A stretch of DNA of 64,000 nt from contig CAPN01000032.1 in the NCBI GenBank assembly GCA_000333235.1, positions 119,274 to 183,273 of the forward strand, given 5' to 3'. The stretch is from Pseudoalteromonas luteoviolacea B = ATCC 29581. GTDB taxonomy: Bacteria; Pseudomonadota; Gammaproteobacteria; Enterobacterales; Alteromonadaceae. How positions within the stretch are numbered: position 1 is the first letter of the stretch; each line of letters opens with the position of its first letter. Below are positions 9,598 through 18,624 of the stretch, in pieces. The position numbers and the translations under genes were made by a program. The notes under the pieces are model-generated. The model did no database searches. It worked only from the letters and a program-made list of their open reading frames with translations, and was not told where the DNA came from.

Positions 9598-10419
9598 TTA
9601 GTTAAATGAAAGAATACCAACACCAAGTATCAATCCAGCACAAATCAAAGACTGTGAAAGCGAAACTCGTTCTTTAAACGCGAAATAACCAATGTACAGT
9701 GCCGCCACCACGCCGATGGCGCGCTTTACTGCTTCAAGTATACCAGGATGAATGTTCACTAAGGCAACGAGTTGAAATGCCACAGCACAAACAAAAAAGC
9801 TCACGCCTATAAAAATTAACTTCTCTTTTCTGATTTTTTCAAAAGGTATTTTTGGTCGCAAAATAAGCCAATTTAACGCCAAGATACAGAATGTTAAAAA
9901 AAACAAATGAAAACTCACCGAGCTGTATTTAAGCGCGATTTTGTCAAATACGATACAAAGCCCCCAACTAAATGCCGTTATTAATGCCGGTAGAAGCGCT
10001 TTACCTTGCAAAGAAAAGTGTCTCACACTGAGTATTGCACATAGGATAGACACGCCGAATACCGTACTCCATTGGATAAACGACAATGGCTCTTTCAGGA
10101 TCAACCAACCTGCGATTGCAGCCACCACAGGTGTAAGGCAAAGTATAGGGATTACTTTTGAGATCGCTCCTCGCTGTAATGCACTTAAATAGTTGACACT
10201 ACCAAGCGCAGCAAGGCTTCCGCTTATCAATGCAGGAACAAGATAATCTTGCCAAACTGGCAGCTGAGCGGAACTCACAAGCCAATAACAAAAATAAGCC
10301 GGCAAGGAGAGAAAAGCAAAAACAACAGCTAAAACTGCTGGTCGGAAGGTTTGCGTTAACAATTTACGAATGTAATCAAATACCGCCCAACTTAACGCAC
10401 TCAATAACAATGAAAGCAC
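9598..10419 (-). CDS. EamA/DMT-family inner-membrane transporter
   Basis: A 273-residue protein with about ten hydrophobic helices in two halves, each like an EamA domain of the drug/metabolite transporter family; the substrate is unknown. The GTG at 10419 is chosen because AGGA lies five bases upstream and translation from it begins directly in the first membrane helix. The ATG at 10464 would add 15 residues, but it abuts the T-run of the fadE terminator, which makes it an unlikely start. The gene runs in the same direction as fadE but behind that terminator, so it probably has its own promoter. Confidence 0.8.
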   Translation of the reverse strand: MLSLLLSALSWAVFDYIRKLLTQTFRPAVLAVVFAFLSLPAYFCYWLVSSAQLPVWQDYLVPALISGSLAALGSVNYLSALQRGAISKVIPILCLTPVVAAIAGWLILKEPLSFIQWSTVFGVSILCAILSVRHFSLQGKALLPALITAFSWGLCIVFDKIALKYSSVSFHLFFLTFCILALNWLILRPKIPFEKIRKEKLIFIGVSFFVCAVAFQLVALVNIHPGILEAVKRAIGVVAALYIGYFAFKERVSLSQSLICAGLILGVGILSFN

Positions 10420-10467
10420 TTCATTCCTGCAGCTAATAACAATACATTTCCAGTATAATGGCATAAA

Positions 10468-10491
10468 AAAAGGCTCTTAACAGAGCCTTTT
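10468..10491 (-). terminator. Rho-independent terminator of fadE
   Basis: AAAAGGCTCT and AGAGCCTTTT form a 10-bp stem with a 4-base loop. Read on the minus strand it is followed by a T-run, as expected for fadE, whose stop is 29 bases upstream. Confidence 0.85.
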
Positions 10492-10519
10492 GCGGTGAGA
10501 ACACCTATGCATTATTGAA

Positions 10520-12769
10520 TTAACTTGCCGCTTTTAACGATTCGAGCGCCTGACCATTTTCACCTAATAGGTTTAGATCGTAATCAAATTCGTCTACGCG
10601 TATAGCACGTTCACGTTTAACGTTATAGTCTTGTAACTTTGCATATTCAGCTTCATTGATCACGCCCGCTTTTAGCGCGTTATCTAACGTTTCAGCAAAC
10701 TTAACACCTGATTTTATCGTCTTTGCACGCAATGCTTTTTTCACTTTACCTAGTAGCTCTAGACAGGCAATTTTCGCTTTGTATGCTTGCTCGTTGATAT
10801 CATGGCCATCACCCGGCATTGGCATAACCAGGTGAGTCAATTGACCTTTAAATGCGGTGTCATGCTGCGCAGCTTGCGCCAATTCACGCACTAAATCATC
10901 GTTAATCGTTGGCATTTTGTGCCCAAATTGTAACGTGATCAACCGCATAAACTTGCGCGTTCCAGATGCAGGGAAGTTGTCTAAGAACTTATGTAATGCA
11001 TTCTCAGCACGTTCTAACGCAAAACGTGTTGCATAGTGGAAATAAGGTGCCGCACTTGCACGATCCGCTGCCGCTACTTTTTGCTCATAATAGCGAATTG
11101 ACGCCATTGCCGCGTACAGGAAACTCATCACGTCACCAAGGCGCGCTGATAGCATTTCTGCTTGTTTAAGCTTTCCACCTAGCACCAGTAAAGAGAAATC
11201 CGCATACACGGCTAAGCGAGCAGCCAGCTTTTGAACGTCTTTTTCATAACGACGTACCTCAGGCAACTTAGATTGGCTGCTAGCAGTAAATGGTAGCAAA
11301 CCCAAACGGAACGCCCTTAAGCTATTACCAATACTATAACCAACTGTCTTTCTAAGAATGCGATTAAACGTTTTATCTGCATCTTTATCTTGGCTGTGAA
11401 TTGCTTCAACCATTGATTGTAAATATGGGTGGCAGCGCATAACACCTTGACCAAATATCATCAAATTACGTGTCAGGATGTTTGCACCTTCTACCGTGAT
11501 CGCGATAGGTTGTGCTACATAGCCACTTGCTAGCGTATTTTGAGGCCCGTTTTGAATCGCTTTACCTGCTTGAATATCCATTGCATGGTTTAGCACTTCA
11601 CGACCAATTTCTGTCATATGATACTTAGCAATTGCTGTTACTACCGACGGCTTCAATCCAAGTCCGAGGCCTTCGGTTGTTAATACACGCATCGCCTCTT
11701 GAAGGTAAGTTTTACCCGCAATATCAGCGAGCTTTTCTTGAATACCTTCAAACTGACCAATAGCTAGCCCGAATTGCTCGCGAACAGCTGCGTATTCAGA
11801 TGCGCCTTTTAGTGCCACTTGAGATGTCGATACACCAAGTGCAGGTAAAGAAATACCGCGACCCGCACCTAGGCAGCTAACTAACATCTGCCAACCGCGA
11901 CCAATGTTCTTTTGACCGCCAATAATGAATTCCATCGGAATAAACACTTTATTACCACGTGTTGTACCGTTGTAAAAACGGATCCCCATAGGGTCGTGGC
12001 GATTACCAAGTTGGACGCCTGGATGATCATGTGGGATCAACGCACAGGTAATACCAAGGTCTTCTTTATCGCCTAATAGTTGCTCAGGGTCGAATACTTT
12101 AATAGCCAAACCAAGTACGGTAGCAATTGGAGCCAGTGTTATATAACGCTTATCCCAAGTCACTTCAAGACCGAATACTTCTTCACCATTGAACAAGCCT
12201 TTAGTTACAACGCCGCGATCTGGAATTCCACCCGCATCTGAACCTGCTTCTGGGCTTGTTAACGCGAAACATGGAATATCTGTCCCGTTAGCTAAACGTG
12301 GCAAATAGTAATCTTGCTGTTCTTTTGTACCGTAGTGTAATAAAAGTTCACCAGGACCTAACGAGTTTGGCACCATTACCGTAACCGCAACCGCAGACGA
12401 TTTTGTTGCGATAGTCCCTACGATTGTAGAGTTGGCATATGGACTAAACTCACGACCACCAAAAGACTTTGGAATAATAAGTGAAAAAAATCGTTCTTTT
12501 TTCAAAAAGTCGAGGATGTGATCTGGTAGGTGCTTGCCGTTTTGGATTTCTGAATCATCAATCATGCCCATCAGAGTTTTCACTGGGCCATCCAAAAACG
12601 CCTGCTCTTCTGCATTGAGCGTTGCAGCAGGCACGTCACGAAGGGCGGCGAAATCTGGTTTACCTTGGTAAATAGACCCTTCTAACCATACATCACCCGC
12701 ATCCAATGCTTCTTGTTCTGTAATAGAGATACTTGGTAATACTTTTTTAAGTTGTGTTCTTAAGCTCAT
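10520..12769 (-). CDS. fadE: Acyl-CoA dehydrogenase FadE
   Basis: A 749-residue FadE-type acyl-CoA dehydrogenase, which oxidises acyl-CoA to 2-enoyl-CoA in the first step of fatty-acid beta-oxidation with FAD as cofactor. The large size (other acyl-CoA dehydrogenases have about 380-400 residues) and segments such as FALTSPEAGSDAG and NGKHLPDHILDFLKKERFF mark the FadE subgroup. E. coli FadE is longer (about 814) because of an N-terminal hydrophobic extension that is missing here. It is a single-gene unit with a terminator after it. A 20-bp palindrome at 13003-13022, about 235 bases upstream, may take part in its control. Confidence 0.93.
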   Translation of the reverse strand: MSLRTQLKKVLPSISITEQEALDAGDVWLEGSIYQGKPDFAALRDVPAATLNAEEQAFLDGPVKTLMGMIDDSEIQNGKHLPDHILDFLKKERFFSLIIPKSFGGREFSPYANSTIVGTIATKSSAVAVTVMVPNSLGPGELLLHYGTKEQQDYYLPRLANGTDIPCFALTSPEAGSDAGGIPDRGVVTKGLFNGEEVFGLEVTWDKRYITLAPIATVLGLAIKVFDPEQLLGDKEDLGITCALIPHDHPGVQLGNRHDPMGIRFYNGTTRGNKVFIPMEFIIGGQKNIGRGWQMLVSCLGAGRGISLPALGVSTSQVALKGASEYAAVREQFGLAIGQFEGIQEKLADIAGKTYLQEAMRVLTTEGLGLGLKPSVVTAIAKYHMTEIGREVLNHAMDIQAGKAIQNGPQNTLASGYVAQPIAITVEGANILTRNLMIFGQGVMRCHPYLQSMVEAIHSQDKDADKTFNRILRKTVGYSIGNSLRAFRLGLLPFTASSQSKLPEVRRYEKDVQKLAARLAVYADFSLLVLGGKLKQAEMLSARLGDVMSFLYAAMASIRYYEQKVAAADRASAAPYFHYATRFALERAENALHKFLDNFPASGTRKFMRLITLQFGHKMPTINDDLVRELAQAAQHDTAFKGQLTHLVMPMPGDGHDINEQAYKAKIACLELLGKVKKALRAKTIKSGVKFAETLDNALKAGVINEAEYAKLQDYNVKRERAIRVDEFDYDLNLLGENGQALESLKAAS

Positions 12770-13002
12770 AATCTAACTCATCCGACCAGCTTGCAATACC
12801 TACATTACGGCATAAATTTTCGATTAGATCAATTGCTCTAGTGAAATTTTTAACGATAATTTTACTGTGTCATTACTTAAAAAGCAGAAAGGATAGAAAA
12901 AATAATAGCTTACACTTGTTCGCTGAATTTTCTCGAAAAAATAAAATGGGAAGAAATAACGGTGTACATGCCTAATTGCTTTACCCTGTACTATAATTCC
13001 AG

Positions 13003-13022
13003 TATTAGACCAAAGTCTAATA
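13003..13022. promoter_or_regulatory. Perfect 8-4-8 palindrome in the fadE upstream region
   Basis: TATTAGAC-CAAA-GTCTAATA is a perfect inverted repeat in the 380-base gap between fadE (minus) and the small gene at 13150 (plus). A TATAAT hexamer lies just before it (12992-12997) on the plus strand. It looks like a regulator's operator; spaced palindromes of this form occur for LuxR-type response regulators, but the protein is not identified here. The rest of the gap is AT-rich with nothing else I can name. Confidence 0.5.
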
Positions 13023-13149
13023 GAGCCGATTTTAACTTATGGACGTTTACTTTTTCGGCATGCACCACCGTTCGAAAATAAACACATATTTATGATAATC
13101 GGTTGTGAAAATTGGTGTGGTAAAACAGCGAATTCATGAAGGTCACAGT

Positions 13150-13380
13150 ATGATTTCAAATACATTGAAAATCGGCGCGTGCCTGATAGTTAGCGCGGCG
13201 TTTTTGAGTTTTTTAACGGATGAATACCACAACTGGGATCAACGCCTTGTATGTGACAGCAAATGCATTGCGTTAGGATGCAAAGGTGGCACGTTAATGC
13301 ACAGCGAGAGCCAACAAACGGCGACTTGCAAATGCCTAAGTGACAACGACTTTCTGATTGTACTAAATGGCAAATATTAA
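13150..13380 (+). CDS. Small exported cysteine-containing protein
   Basis: A 76-residue protein whose N-terminus (MISNTLKIGACLIVSAAFLSF) is a signal peptide or membrane anchor. The rest has five Cys in CDSKCIALGC and CKC patterns, suggesting disulfides in the periplasm. The ATG at 13150 is chosen because GAAGG lies eight bases upstream; a GTG at 13105 would add 15 residues without a good site. The family is not recognised. A strong terminator follows, so it is a single-gene unit. Confidence 0.6.
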   Translation: MISNTLKIGACLIVSAAFLSFLTDEYHNWDQRLVCDSKCIALGCKGGTLMHSESQQTATCKCLSDNDFLIVLNGKY

Positions 13381-13388
13381 ACTCGCAC

Positions 13389-13416
13389 AAAAACGGCGCC
13401 AAAGTGCGCCGTTTTT
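13389..13416. terminator. Bidirectional rho-independent terminator
   Basis: AAAAACGGCGC and GCGCCGTTTTT form an 11-bp stem between the converging small gene and dnaJ. The A-run and T-run on either side allow it to stop transcription in both directions. Confidence 0.85.
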
Positions 13417-13437
13417 ATATCAATGATGACCGAACTA

Positions 13438-14568
13438 CTATTTAGTTAAATCATCAAAAAACTTTTTCACACCATCGAAAAAGCCTTGGGCTTTGGGACT
13501 ATTTTTACTGTTGCTGCCACCCATGGTTTCTTCAAACTCTTTAAGCAACTCTTTTTGGCGCTCGCTTAAATTTACAGGTGTTTCAATCACAACTTTACAG
13601 ATTAAGTCGCCGACCATACCACTTCGCACTGACTTAACCCCTTTGCCACGCATGCGGAACATCTTGCCGGTTTGACTCTCCGCTGGGATCTTGAGCTTCG
13701 CTCGACCGTCCAAGGTCGGTACTTCAATTTCACCGCCAAGTGCTGCTGTAGCAAAGCTTATAGGCACTTCGCAATAAAGATTATTGCCATCGCGCACGAA
13801 GATAGGATGTTCACGTACGCTAACCTGCACATACAAATCTCCAGCTGGCGCGCCATGAACACCGGCTTCGCCTTCGCCTGATAAGCGGATCCTGTCACCT
13901 GTGTCAACGCCTGATGGAATTTTTACAGACAAGGTTTTCGTTTTTTCAACACGACCTTGACCATGGCACTTGTCACATGGATCAGAAATAATTTGACCAG
14001 AGCCTTGACACGTAGGACACGTTTGCTGAACAGCAAAGAACCCTTGGCGCATTTGAACTTGCCCGGCACCATGACACGTTGTACACGTTTTCGGTTTTGA
14101 ACCTGATTTAGCACCACTACCATCGCACGGTTTACAAGAAACCCAAGTTGGCACTTTAATTTCAACGTCTTTGCCACGTACTGCCTCTTCCAGACTGAGA
14201 TCGAGGTTATAACGTAAATCGGCACCACGTTGTTGGCGAGATTGGCGACGGCCGCCTCCAAAAATATCACCGAATACGTCCCCAAAGATGTCTCCGAAGT
14301 CAGCTTGTCCGCCACCACCAAAGCCACCATGACCTCCGCCCTGTTCAAACGCAGCATGGCCGTATTGATCATACATCTGGCGCTTTCTGTCATCCGTTAA
14401 AACTTCGTAAGCTTCTTTAACTTCTTTAAACTTTGACTCCAGCTCCGCATCCCCTGCTGTTCTGTCAGGGTGGTATTTCATCGCTAAACGTTTATACGCT
14501 TTTTTGATGTCGCGCTCGCTTGCGTCTTTGCTTACGCCAAGTACTTCGTAATAATCACGTTTTGACAT
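13438..14568 (-). CDS. dnaJ: Chaperone protein DnaJ (Hsp40)
   Basis: A 376-residue co-chaperone that stimulates DnaK's ATPase and delivers unfolded proteins. It has an N-terminal J domain with the HPD motif (YHPDRTAGD, about residue 33), a Gly/Phe-rich linker (about 75-125), and the zinc-binding region with four CXXCXGXG repeats ([32 protein letters not shown]). A C-terminal substrate-binding part follows. The ATG at 14568 gives the standard N-terminus [12 protein letters not shown]. It lies 144 bases after dnaK, the usual order, with a GC-rich stem between them. grpE is not adjacent. Confidence 0.97.
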   Translation of the reverse strand: MSKRDYYEVLGVSKDASERDIKKAYKRLAMKYHPDRTAGDAELESKFKEVKEAYEVLTDDRKRQMYDQYGHAAFEQGGGHGGFGGGGQADFGDIFGDVFGDIFGGGRRQSRQQRGADLRYNLDLSLEEAVRGKDVEIKVPTWVSCKPCDGSGAKSGSKPKTCTTCHGAGQVQMRQGFFAVQQTCPTCQGSGQIISDPCDKCHGQGRVEKTKTLSVKIPSGVDTGDRIRLSGEGEAGVHGAPAGDLYVQVSVREHPIFVRDGNNLYCEVPISFATAALGGEIEVPTLDGRAKLKIPAESQTGKMFRMRGKGVKSVRSGMVGDLICKVVIETPVNLSERQKELLKEFEETMGGSNSKNSPKAQGFFDGVKKFFDDLTK

Positions 14569-14668
14569 TGTTATCACACAACTTATCTATCTAGACGTAA
14601 CAAAACCAATTGAAAAATTGGTAATTTACTACGCGTTGCCTTTTTCAGGCGAATTTTACATACACGAA

Positions 14669-14700
14669 GGGCGCGACTAGGACAACATCCTAACGCGCCC
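14669..14700 (-). terminator. GC-rich stem between dnaK and dnaJ
   Basis: GGGCGCG and CGCGCCC pair around an 18-base loop that can pair further. No clear T-run follows on the minus strand. It may act as a partial terminator or mRNA processing barrier that lowers dnaJ output relative to dnaK. Confidence 0.5.
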
Positions 14701-14712
14701 CCAGCTCAACGA

Positions 14713-16632
14713 TTACTTGTCGTCTTTGACTTCTTCGAATTCAGCGTCAACAACGTCATCATCTTGCTTTTTCGCACCGCTTTGTTGCTCCGCACCACCA
14801 GCTTGCTGAGTTTGTGCTTTAGCTTGTGCAATTTCCATCAGCTTCTGAGATTTTTCAGCAAGTGCTTGTGTCTTGCTTTCAATATCTTCTTTCGTACCCG
14901 ACTTAATCGCACCTTCTAGATCTGAAAGTGCAGACTCAATCGCCGTTTTATCTTCCGCTGGGAGTGCATCACCTGCTTCTTCTACTTGTTTGCGAGTTGC
15001 ATGAACAAGTGCATCCGCTTGGTTACGAGCACCTACGAGTTCTTCGAACTTCTTATCCTCTTCTGCGTGTGCTTCTGCGTCGCGAACCATGTTGGCGATT
15101 TCATCTTCGCTCAGACCCGAAGAAGCTTGGATAGTGATCTTTTGCTCTTTACCCGTATCTTTGTCTTTTGCAGATACGTGCAAGATACCATCCGCATCAA
15201 CATCAAAGGTTACTTCGATTTGCGGTACACCACGTGCCGCTGGACGTATACCTTCTAGGTTAAACTGACCAAGAGATTTGTTGTCGCTTGAACGCTTACG
15301 CTCACCTTGAAGTACATGGATAGTCACTGCAGATTGATTGTCTTCTGCCGTTGAGAACGTTTGTGACTTCTTCGTTGGGATCGTCGTGTTCTTCTCGATA
15401 AGCGCAGTCATCACTTGACCCATTGTCTCGATACCTAGAGATAAAGGACAAACATCAAGAAGTAGAACGTCTTTTACGTCCCCTGCAAGTACACCGCCTT
15501 GAACTGCTGCACCTACCGCAACCGCTTCATCCGGGTTAACGTCTTTACGAGGCTCTTTACCGAAGAATTCTGCTACTTTCTTCTGTACAAGAGGCATACG
15601 TGTTTGACCACCTACAAGGATGATGTCATTGATTTCACCTACAGATAAATCTGCATCCGCTAATGCGCGCTTTAATGGCTCAATCGTCTTTGTAACTAAA
15701 TCTTCTACAAGTGACTCAAGCTTTGCACGAGTCAACTTCACATTCATGTGCTTTGGACCAGTTGCATCCGCTGTGATGTATGGCAGGTTTACTTCGGTTT
15801 GCTGTGCAGACGATAGTTCGATTTTCGCCTTTTCTGCCGCTTCTTTTACGCGTTGCATTGCAAGCGGATCAGCTTTAAGGTCGATGCCTTGGTCTTTCTT
15901 AAACTCGTTAGCAAGATAGTTAATAACGCGCGTATCGAAATCTTCACCACCTAAGTGAGTGTCGCCGTTAGTCGCAAGTACTTCAAACGTGTGCTCACCA
16001 TCTACTTCATCAATTTCAATGATTGAAATATCAAAAGTACCACCACCGAGGTCATATACTGCAATGATGTTATCGCCAGACTTTTTGTCTAAGCCGTAAG
16101 CAAGTGCAGCTGCGGTTGGTTCGTTGATAATACGCTTGACTTCAAGACCCGCGATACGACCAGCGTCTTTTGTCGCTTGACGCTGAGAATCGTTAAAGTA
16201 TGCAGGTACCGTAATTACCGCTTCAGTCACTGGCTCACCAAGAAAATCTTCAGCCGTTTTCTTCATCTTTTTAAGTACTTCAGCTGAAATCTGCGGCGCA
16301 GCCATTTTCTTATCGCGTACTTCAACCCATGCATCACCGTTATCTGCTTTAACGATATTATATGGCATAATGCTTAGGTCACGTTGAACTTCTTCGTCTT
16401 CAAAACGACGACCGATCAAGCGTTTGATAGCAAACAACGTGTTACGTGGGTTTGTTACTGCTTGGCGTTTTGCTGGTTGACCAACAAGCGTTTCACCGTC
16501 TTCAGTGTATGCAATCACTGATGGGGTTGTGCGATCGCCTTCAGCATTTTCAATAACGCGAGGTTTATCACCATCTAAAACAGCAACACAAGAGTTGGTT
16601 GTACCCAAGTCAATACCAATAATTTTACCCAT
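14713..16632 (-). CDS. dnaK: Chaperone protein DnaK (Hsp70)
   Basis: A 639-residue Hsp70 chaperone (E. coli DnaK has 638). The N-terminal ATPase domain starts with [17 protein letters not shown] and contains the conserved phosphate-binding segment [14 protein letters not shown]. The substrate-binding domain follows from about residue 390, and the lid ends in the DnaK-specific acidic tail [11 protein letters not shown]. The start has GGAGA seven bases upstream. A sigma-32-type promoter lies 50-90 bases before the ATG, in keeping with heat-shock control. It is followed by dnaJ. Confidence 0.98.
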   Translation of the reverse strand: MGKIIGIDLGTTNSCVAVLDGDKPRVIENAEGDRTTPSVIAYTEDGETLVGQPAKRQAVTNPRNTLFAIKRLIGRRFEDEEVQRDLSIMPYNIVKADNGDAWVEVRDKKMAAPQISAEVLKKMKKTAEDFLGEPVTEAVITVPAYFNDSQRQATKDAGRIAGLEVKRIINEPTAAALAYGLDKKSGDNIIAVYDLGGGTFDISIIEIDEVDGEHTFEVLATNGDTHLGGEDFDTRVINYLANEFKKDQGIDLKADPLAMQRVKEAAEKAKIELSSAQQTEVNLPYITADATGPKHMNVKLTRAKLESLVEDLVTKTIEPLKRALADADLSVGEINDIILVGGQTRMPLVQKKVAEFFGKEPRKDVNPDEAVAVGAAVQGGVLAGDVKDVLLLDVCPLSLGIETMGQVMTALIEKNTTIPTKKSQTFSTAEDNQSAVTIHVLQGERKRSSDNKSLGQFNLEGIRPAARGVPQIEVTFDVDADGILHVSAKDKDTGKEQKITIQASSGLSEDEIANMVRDAEAHAEEDKKFEELVGARNQADALVHATRKQVEEAGDALPAEDKTAIESALSDLEGAIKSGTKEDIESKTQALAEKSQKLMEIAQAKAQTQQAGGAEQQSGAKKQDDDVVDAEFEEVKDDK

Positions 16633-16690
16633 GAATCTTCTCCGACTTCAAATTCTGTAAAAACATACGTTAAAACGTTAGATGACTCAT

Positions 16691-16718
16691 TAATGTGGTC
16701 AGTGTTTGTGAATTCAAG
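16691..16718 (-). promoter_or_regulatory. Sigma-32-type heat-shock promoter of dnaK
   Basis: On the minus strand CTTGAATT (16718-16711) and CCACATTA (16698-16691) stand about 13 bases apart. This matches the sigma-32 pattern CTTGAA - N13-17 - CCCCATNT closely. The expected start site is near 16683, about 50 bases upstream of the dnaK ATG. Confidence 0.7.
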
Positions 16719-16890
16719 CGCGAAAATGAAAAAAAAAAGAAATTTTTGCGTTTTTTTGTTTGAACGCGTAATTATTGTGCGAAATTAAATGTTCTCACCC
16801 TCATCTGGTAGGACCAGATTAATTGTGCTATAGATAATCGCTGACTAACACGAGAAACATAACAAACGGACATATACCCAAGGAGACTCA

Positions 16891-17634
16891 ATGAGCACGT
16901 TTGATCAACTTATTGCAAAAGCGGCGATTAATGATTCAACAACAAAACTGACTTTCACCGACGATTGGTGTCAAGGCCGAACCGCATTTGGTGGAATTTC
17001 AGCGGCAATGCTCATTGCAGCCATGAATGAGAAAGTTGCACCTAATCGACGCTTATTGTCTTTAAGTACGAATTTTGTTGGACCACTTCTACCCGATGTC
17101 GCATTTTCTATTATCGTGGAGGTGTTACGTGAAGGAAAGAACGCTAGCCAAGTATTAGCGAAAATAGTTCAAAATGACGACGTAGCAGTAGTCTGCCAAG
17201 CTGCGTATGCACAAAAGCGAGACTCACGTATAGAGGTCAAGGTCGATAAAAAATGTGGTTTAGCACCGGTAAAACCGGAACGAATTCTGCCATACCAAGC
17301 GGGTGCTATGCCTGCTTTTTTCCAACATGTTGCGTTAAACCCACAACAAGGGGCTTTACCTTTTAGCAATGCCACATCATCGCATTTAGGCGGATGGATG
17401 CGTTTTAAAGAAACACCAACACAAAAAATGAATGAAATGCATGTCGCGGCACTTACCGATGCGTGGCCACCCACATTATTACAAAAATTCTCAAAGCCAG
17501 CGCCCGCTAGCAGTATGTCTTGGTATATTGAGTTTATCGATGAAATCGCTTTAGACAGTGATCAATGGTTGGGGTTTGAAGCGATCACACACCACAGTGC
17601 TCATGGTTACGGACTTGAAGACGCGAACATATGA
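16891..17634 (+). CDS. Acyl-CoA thioesterase (TesB-like double hotdog), cut short by an in-frame TGA
   Basis: A 247-residue thioesterase-like protein of the double-hotdog superfamily, expected to hydrolyse acyl-CoA. It has the N-terminal hotdog segment (GRTAFGGISAAMLIAAM) and the second half ending GYGLEDANI. Family members usually continue with a Trp and a final strand (DGRLLAISRQTVAVF). Here the next codon is TGA (17632-17634), after which the frame goes on for 18 codons (SQDGRLLAISRQTVAVFE) to a TAA at 17689. This looks like a recent TGG-to-TGA change, or a sequencing error, removing the last beta strand. The start has AAGGAG seven bases upstream. Activity of the truncated form is uncertain. 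Confidence 0.85.
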   Translation: MSTFDQLIAKAAINDSTTKLTFTDDWCQGRTAFGGISAAMLIAAMNEKVAPNRRLLSLSTNFVGPLLPDVAFSIIVEVLREGKNASQVLAKIVQNDDVAVVCQAAYAQKRDSRIEVKVDKKCGLAPVKPERILPYQAGAMPAFFQHVALNPQQGALPFSNATSSHLGGWMRFKETPTQKMNEMHVAALTDAWPPTLLQKFSKPAPASSMSWYIEFIDEIALDSDQWLGFEAITHHSAHGYGLEDANI

Positions 17635-17701
17635 AGTCAAGATGGCAGACTACTCGCCATTAGTCGCCAAACGGTTGCGGTGTTCGAATAATTTGATGTG
17701 G

Positions 17702-17722
17702 GCCATGCGTCCTGCGCATGGC
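17702..17722. terminator. Hairpin between converging genes
   Basis: GCCATGCG and CGCATGGC form an 8-bp stem between the thioesterase and the converging binding-protein gene. No T-run follows, so the terminator call is tentative. Confidence 0.4.
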
Positions 17723-17751
17723 TTACCATTCGCACAACGGTTTTAGTCAAC

Positions 17752-18528
17752 CTAATTTAGTTCTCTTTGAGCATATTGATTACCAACGGTAGCGAATATC
17801 GCTTGATATTGTCCTGTTTCCTTAATTTGTTTCAATCCACGATTAAATGCGTCTCTCGTTGTTTCACTGACAAAATAGATAGGTCGTGGTGAGGAACTAA
17901 AGATCGGATGAACCGAGACTTCTTTCGGCAAATCATGTTTCGCATACTGAGCTAAATAAAATTCGAAGATCCGGCGTTCTAACACAATCACATCAGCCCA
18001 TCCCTTCATCAGTAACTCGACTTGGGCTTCTTGATTGATGACTTCTTCATAGGAACGGAAATAATTTGCTGCTAAACGATATTCTTGACCTAAAAACGTT
18101 TGTGCATTTTGAAATGCGACGACGCCATAACCACGCAAATCTTGAATCGATTGAATTTGATAACCATTAGCCTTTAATGTCACAGCAATATTTTGATAAT
18201 CGAGCAAAGGTTCACTAGAAAACAAACGACCTTCGTAGGATACTGGTAAATTTACGACGACATCAACCATTCTAGCCGTTATCGCATGCTCGGCACGCTT
18301 GTTCGACATGTAGACAAACTTTAGGTCTTTATATCCTTGAATTTGTAGTGCTGCCTTGATGATTTCAAGTTGAATGCCACTATCATCTTGTTGAATAACA
18401 TAAGGTGGCACAAAACCATTCGCAGCAACAATCAAACGTGGCAATATTGGATGAGAATTTTCTTGGCTCTCACTTGCTAAAAGACTGAAACTGATTGAGA
18501 ATGCAATAATTAATGCGTACAACTGCAT
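17752..18528 (-). CDS. Periplasmic solute-binding protein, family 3
   Basis: A 258-residue exported protein with a signal peptide (about 1-18) and the layout of family 3 solute-binding proteins (amino-acid type). The first lobe carries FVPPYVIQQDDSGIQLEIIKAAL, and the second has a hinge followed by a segment like DLRGYGVVAFQNAQTFLG. No ABC permease or ATPase is next to it. Stand-alone proteins of this type are common in Alteromonadales and may be sensors rather than transport parts. The ligand is unknown. It diverges from pqiA with about 96 bases between the two starts. Confidence 0.8.
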   Translation of the reverse strand: MQLYALIIAFSISFSLLASESQENSHPILPRLIVAANGFVPPYVIQQDDSGIQLEIIKAALQIQGYKDLKFVYMSNKRAEHAITARMVDVVVNLPVSYEGRLFSSEPLLDYQNIAVTLKANGYQIQSIQDLRGYGVVAFQNAQTFLGQEYRLAANYFRSYEEVINQEAQVELLMKGWADVIVLERRIFEFYLAQYAKHDLPKEVSVHPIFSSSPRPIYFVSETTRDAFNRGLKQIKETGQYQAIFATVGNQYAQRELN

Positions 18529-18624
18529 TTGCAGTCCTTATGCCATCGCGTTTACTAAAGTATAGGCCATGCTCACAAAATTAACGCCTAAAAGCAAAAC
18601 AAAATTAGATGCTTTCACACTATT

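Noticed and set aside
13923..14393. 156-codon open frame inside dnaJ on the same strand, other frame
   Set aside because: It is a shadow of dnaJ with no ribosome binding site and a composition driven by the dnaJ codons.
14928..15919. Open frames antisense to dnaK
   Set aside because: They mirror the strong codon bias of dnaK and have no start signals or recognisable products.
17632..17634. TGA read as selenocysteine or programmed read-through in the thioesterase
   Set aside because: The family has Trp at this place, no selenocysteine insertion element is visible, and a nonsense change is simpler.
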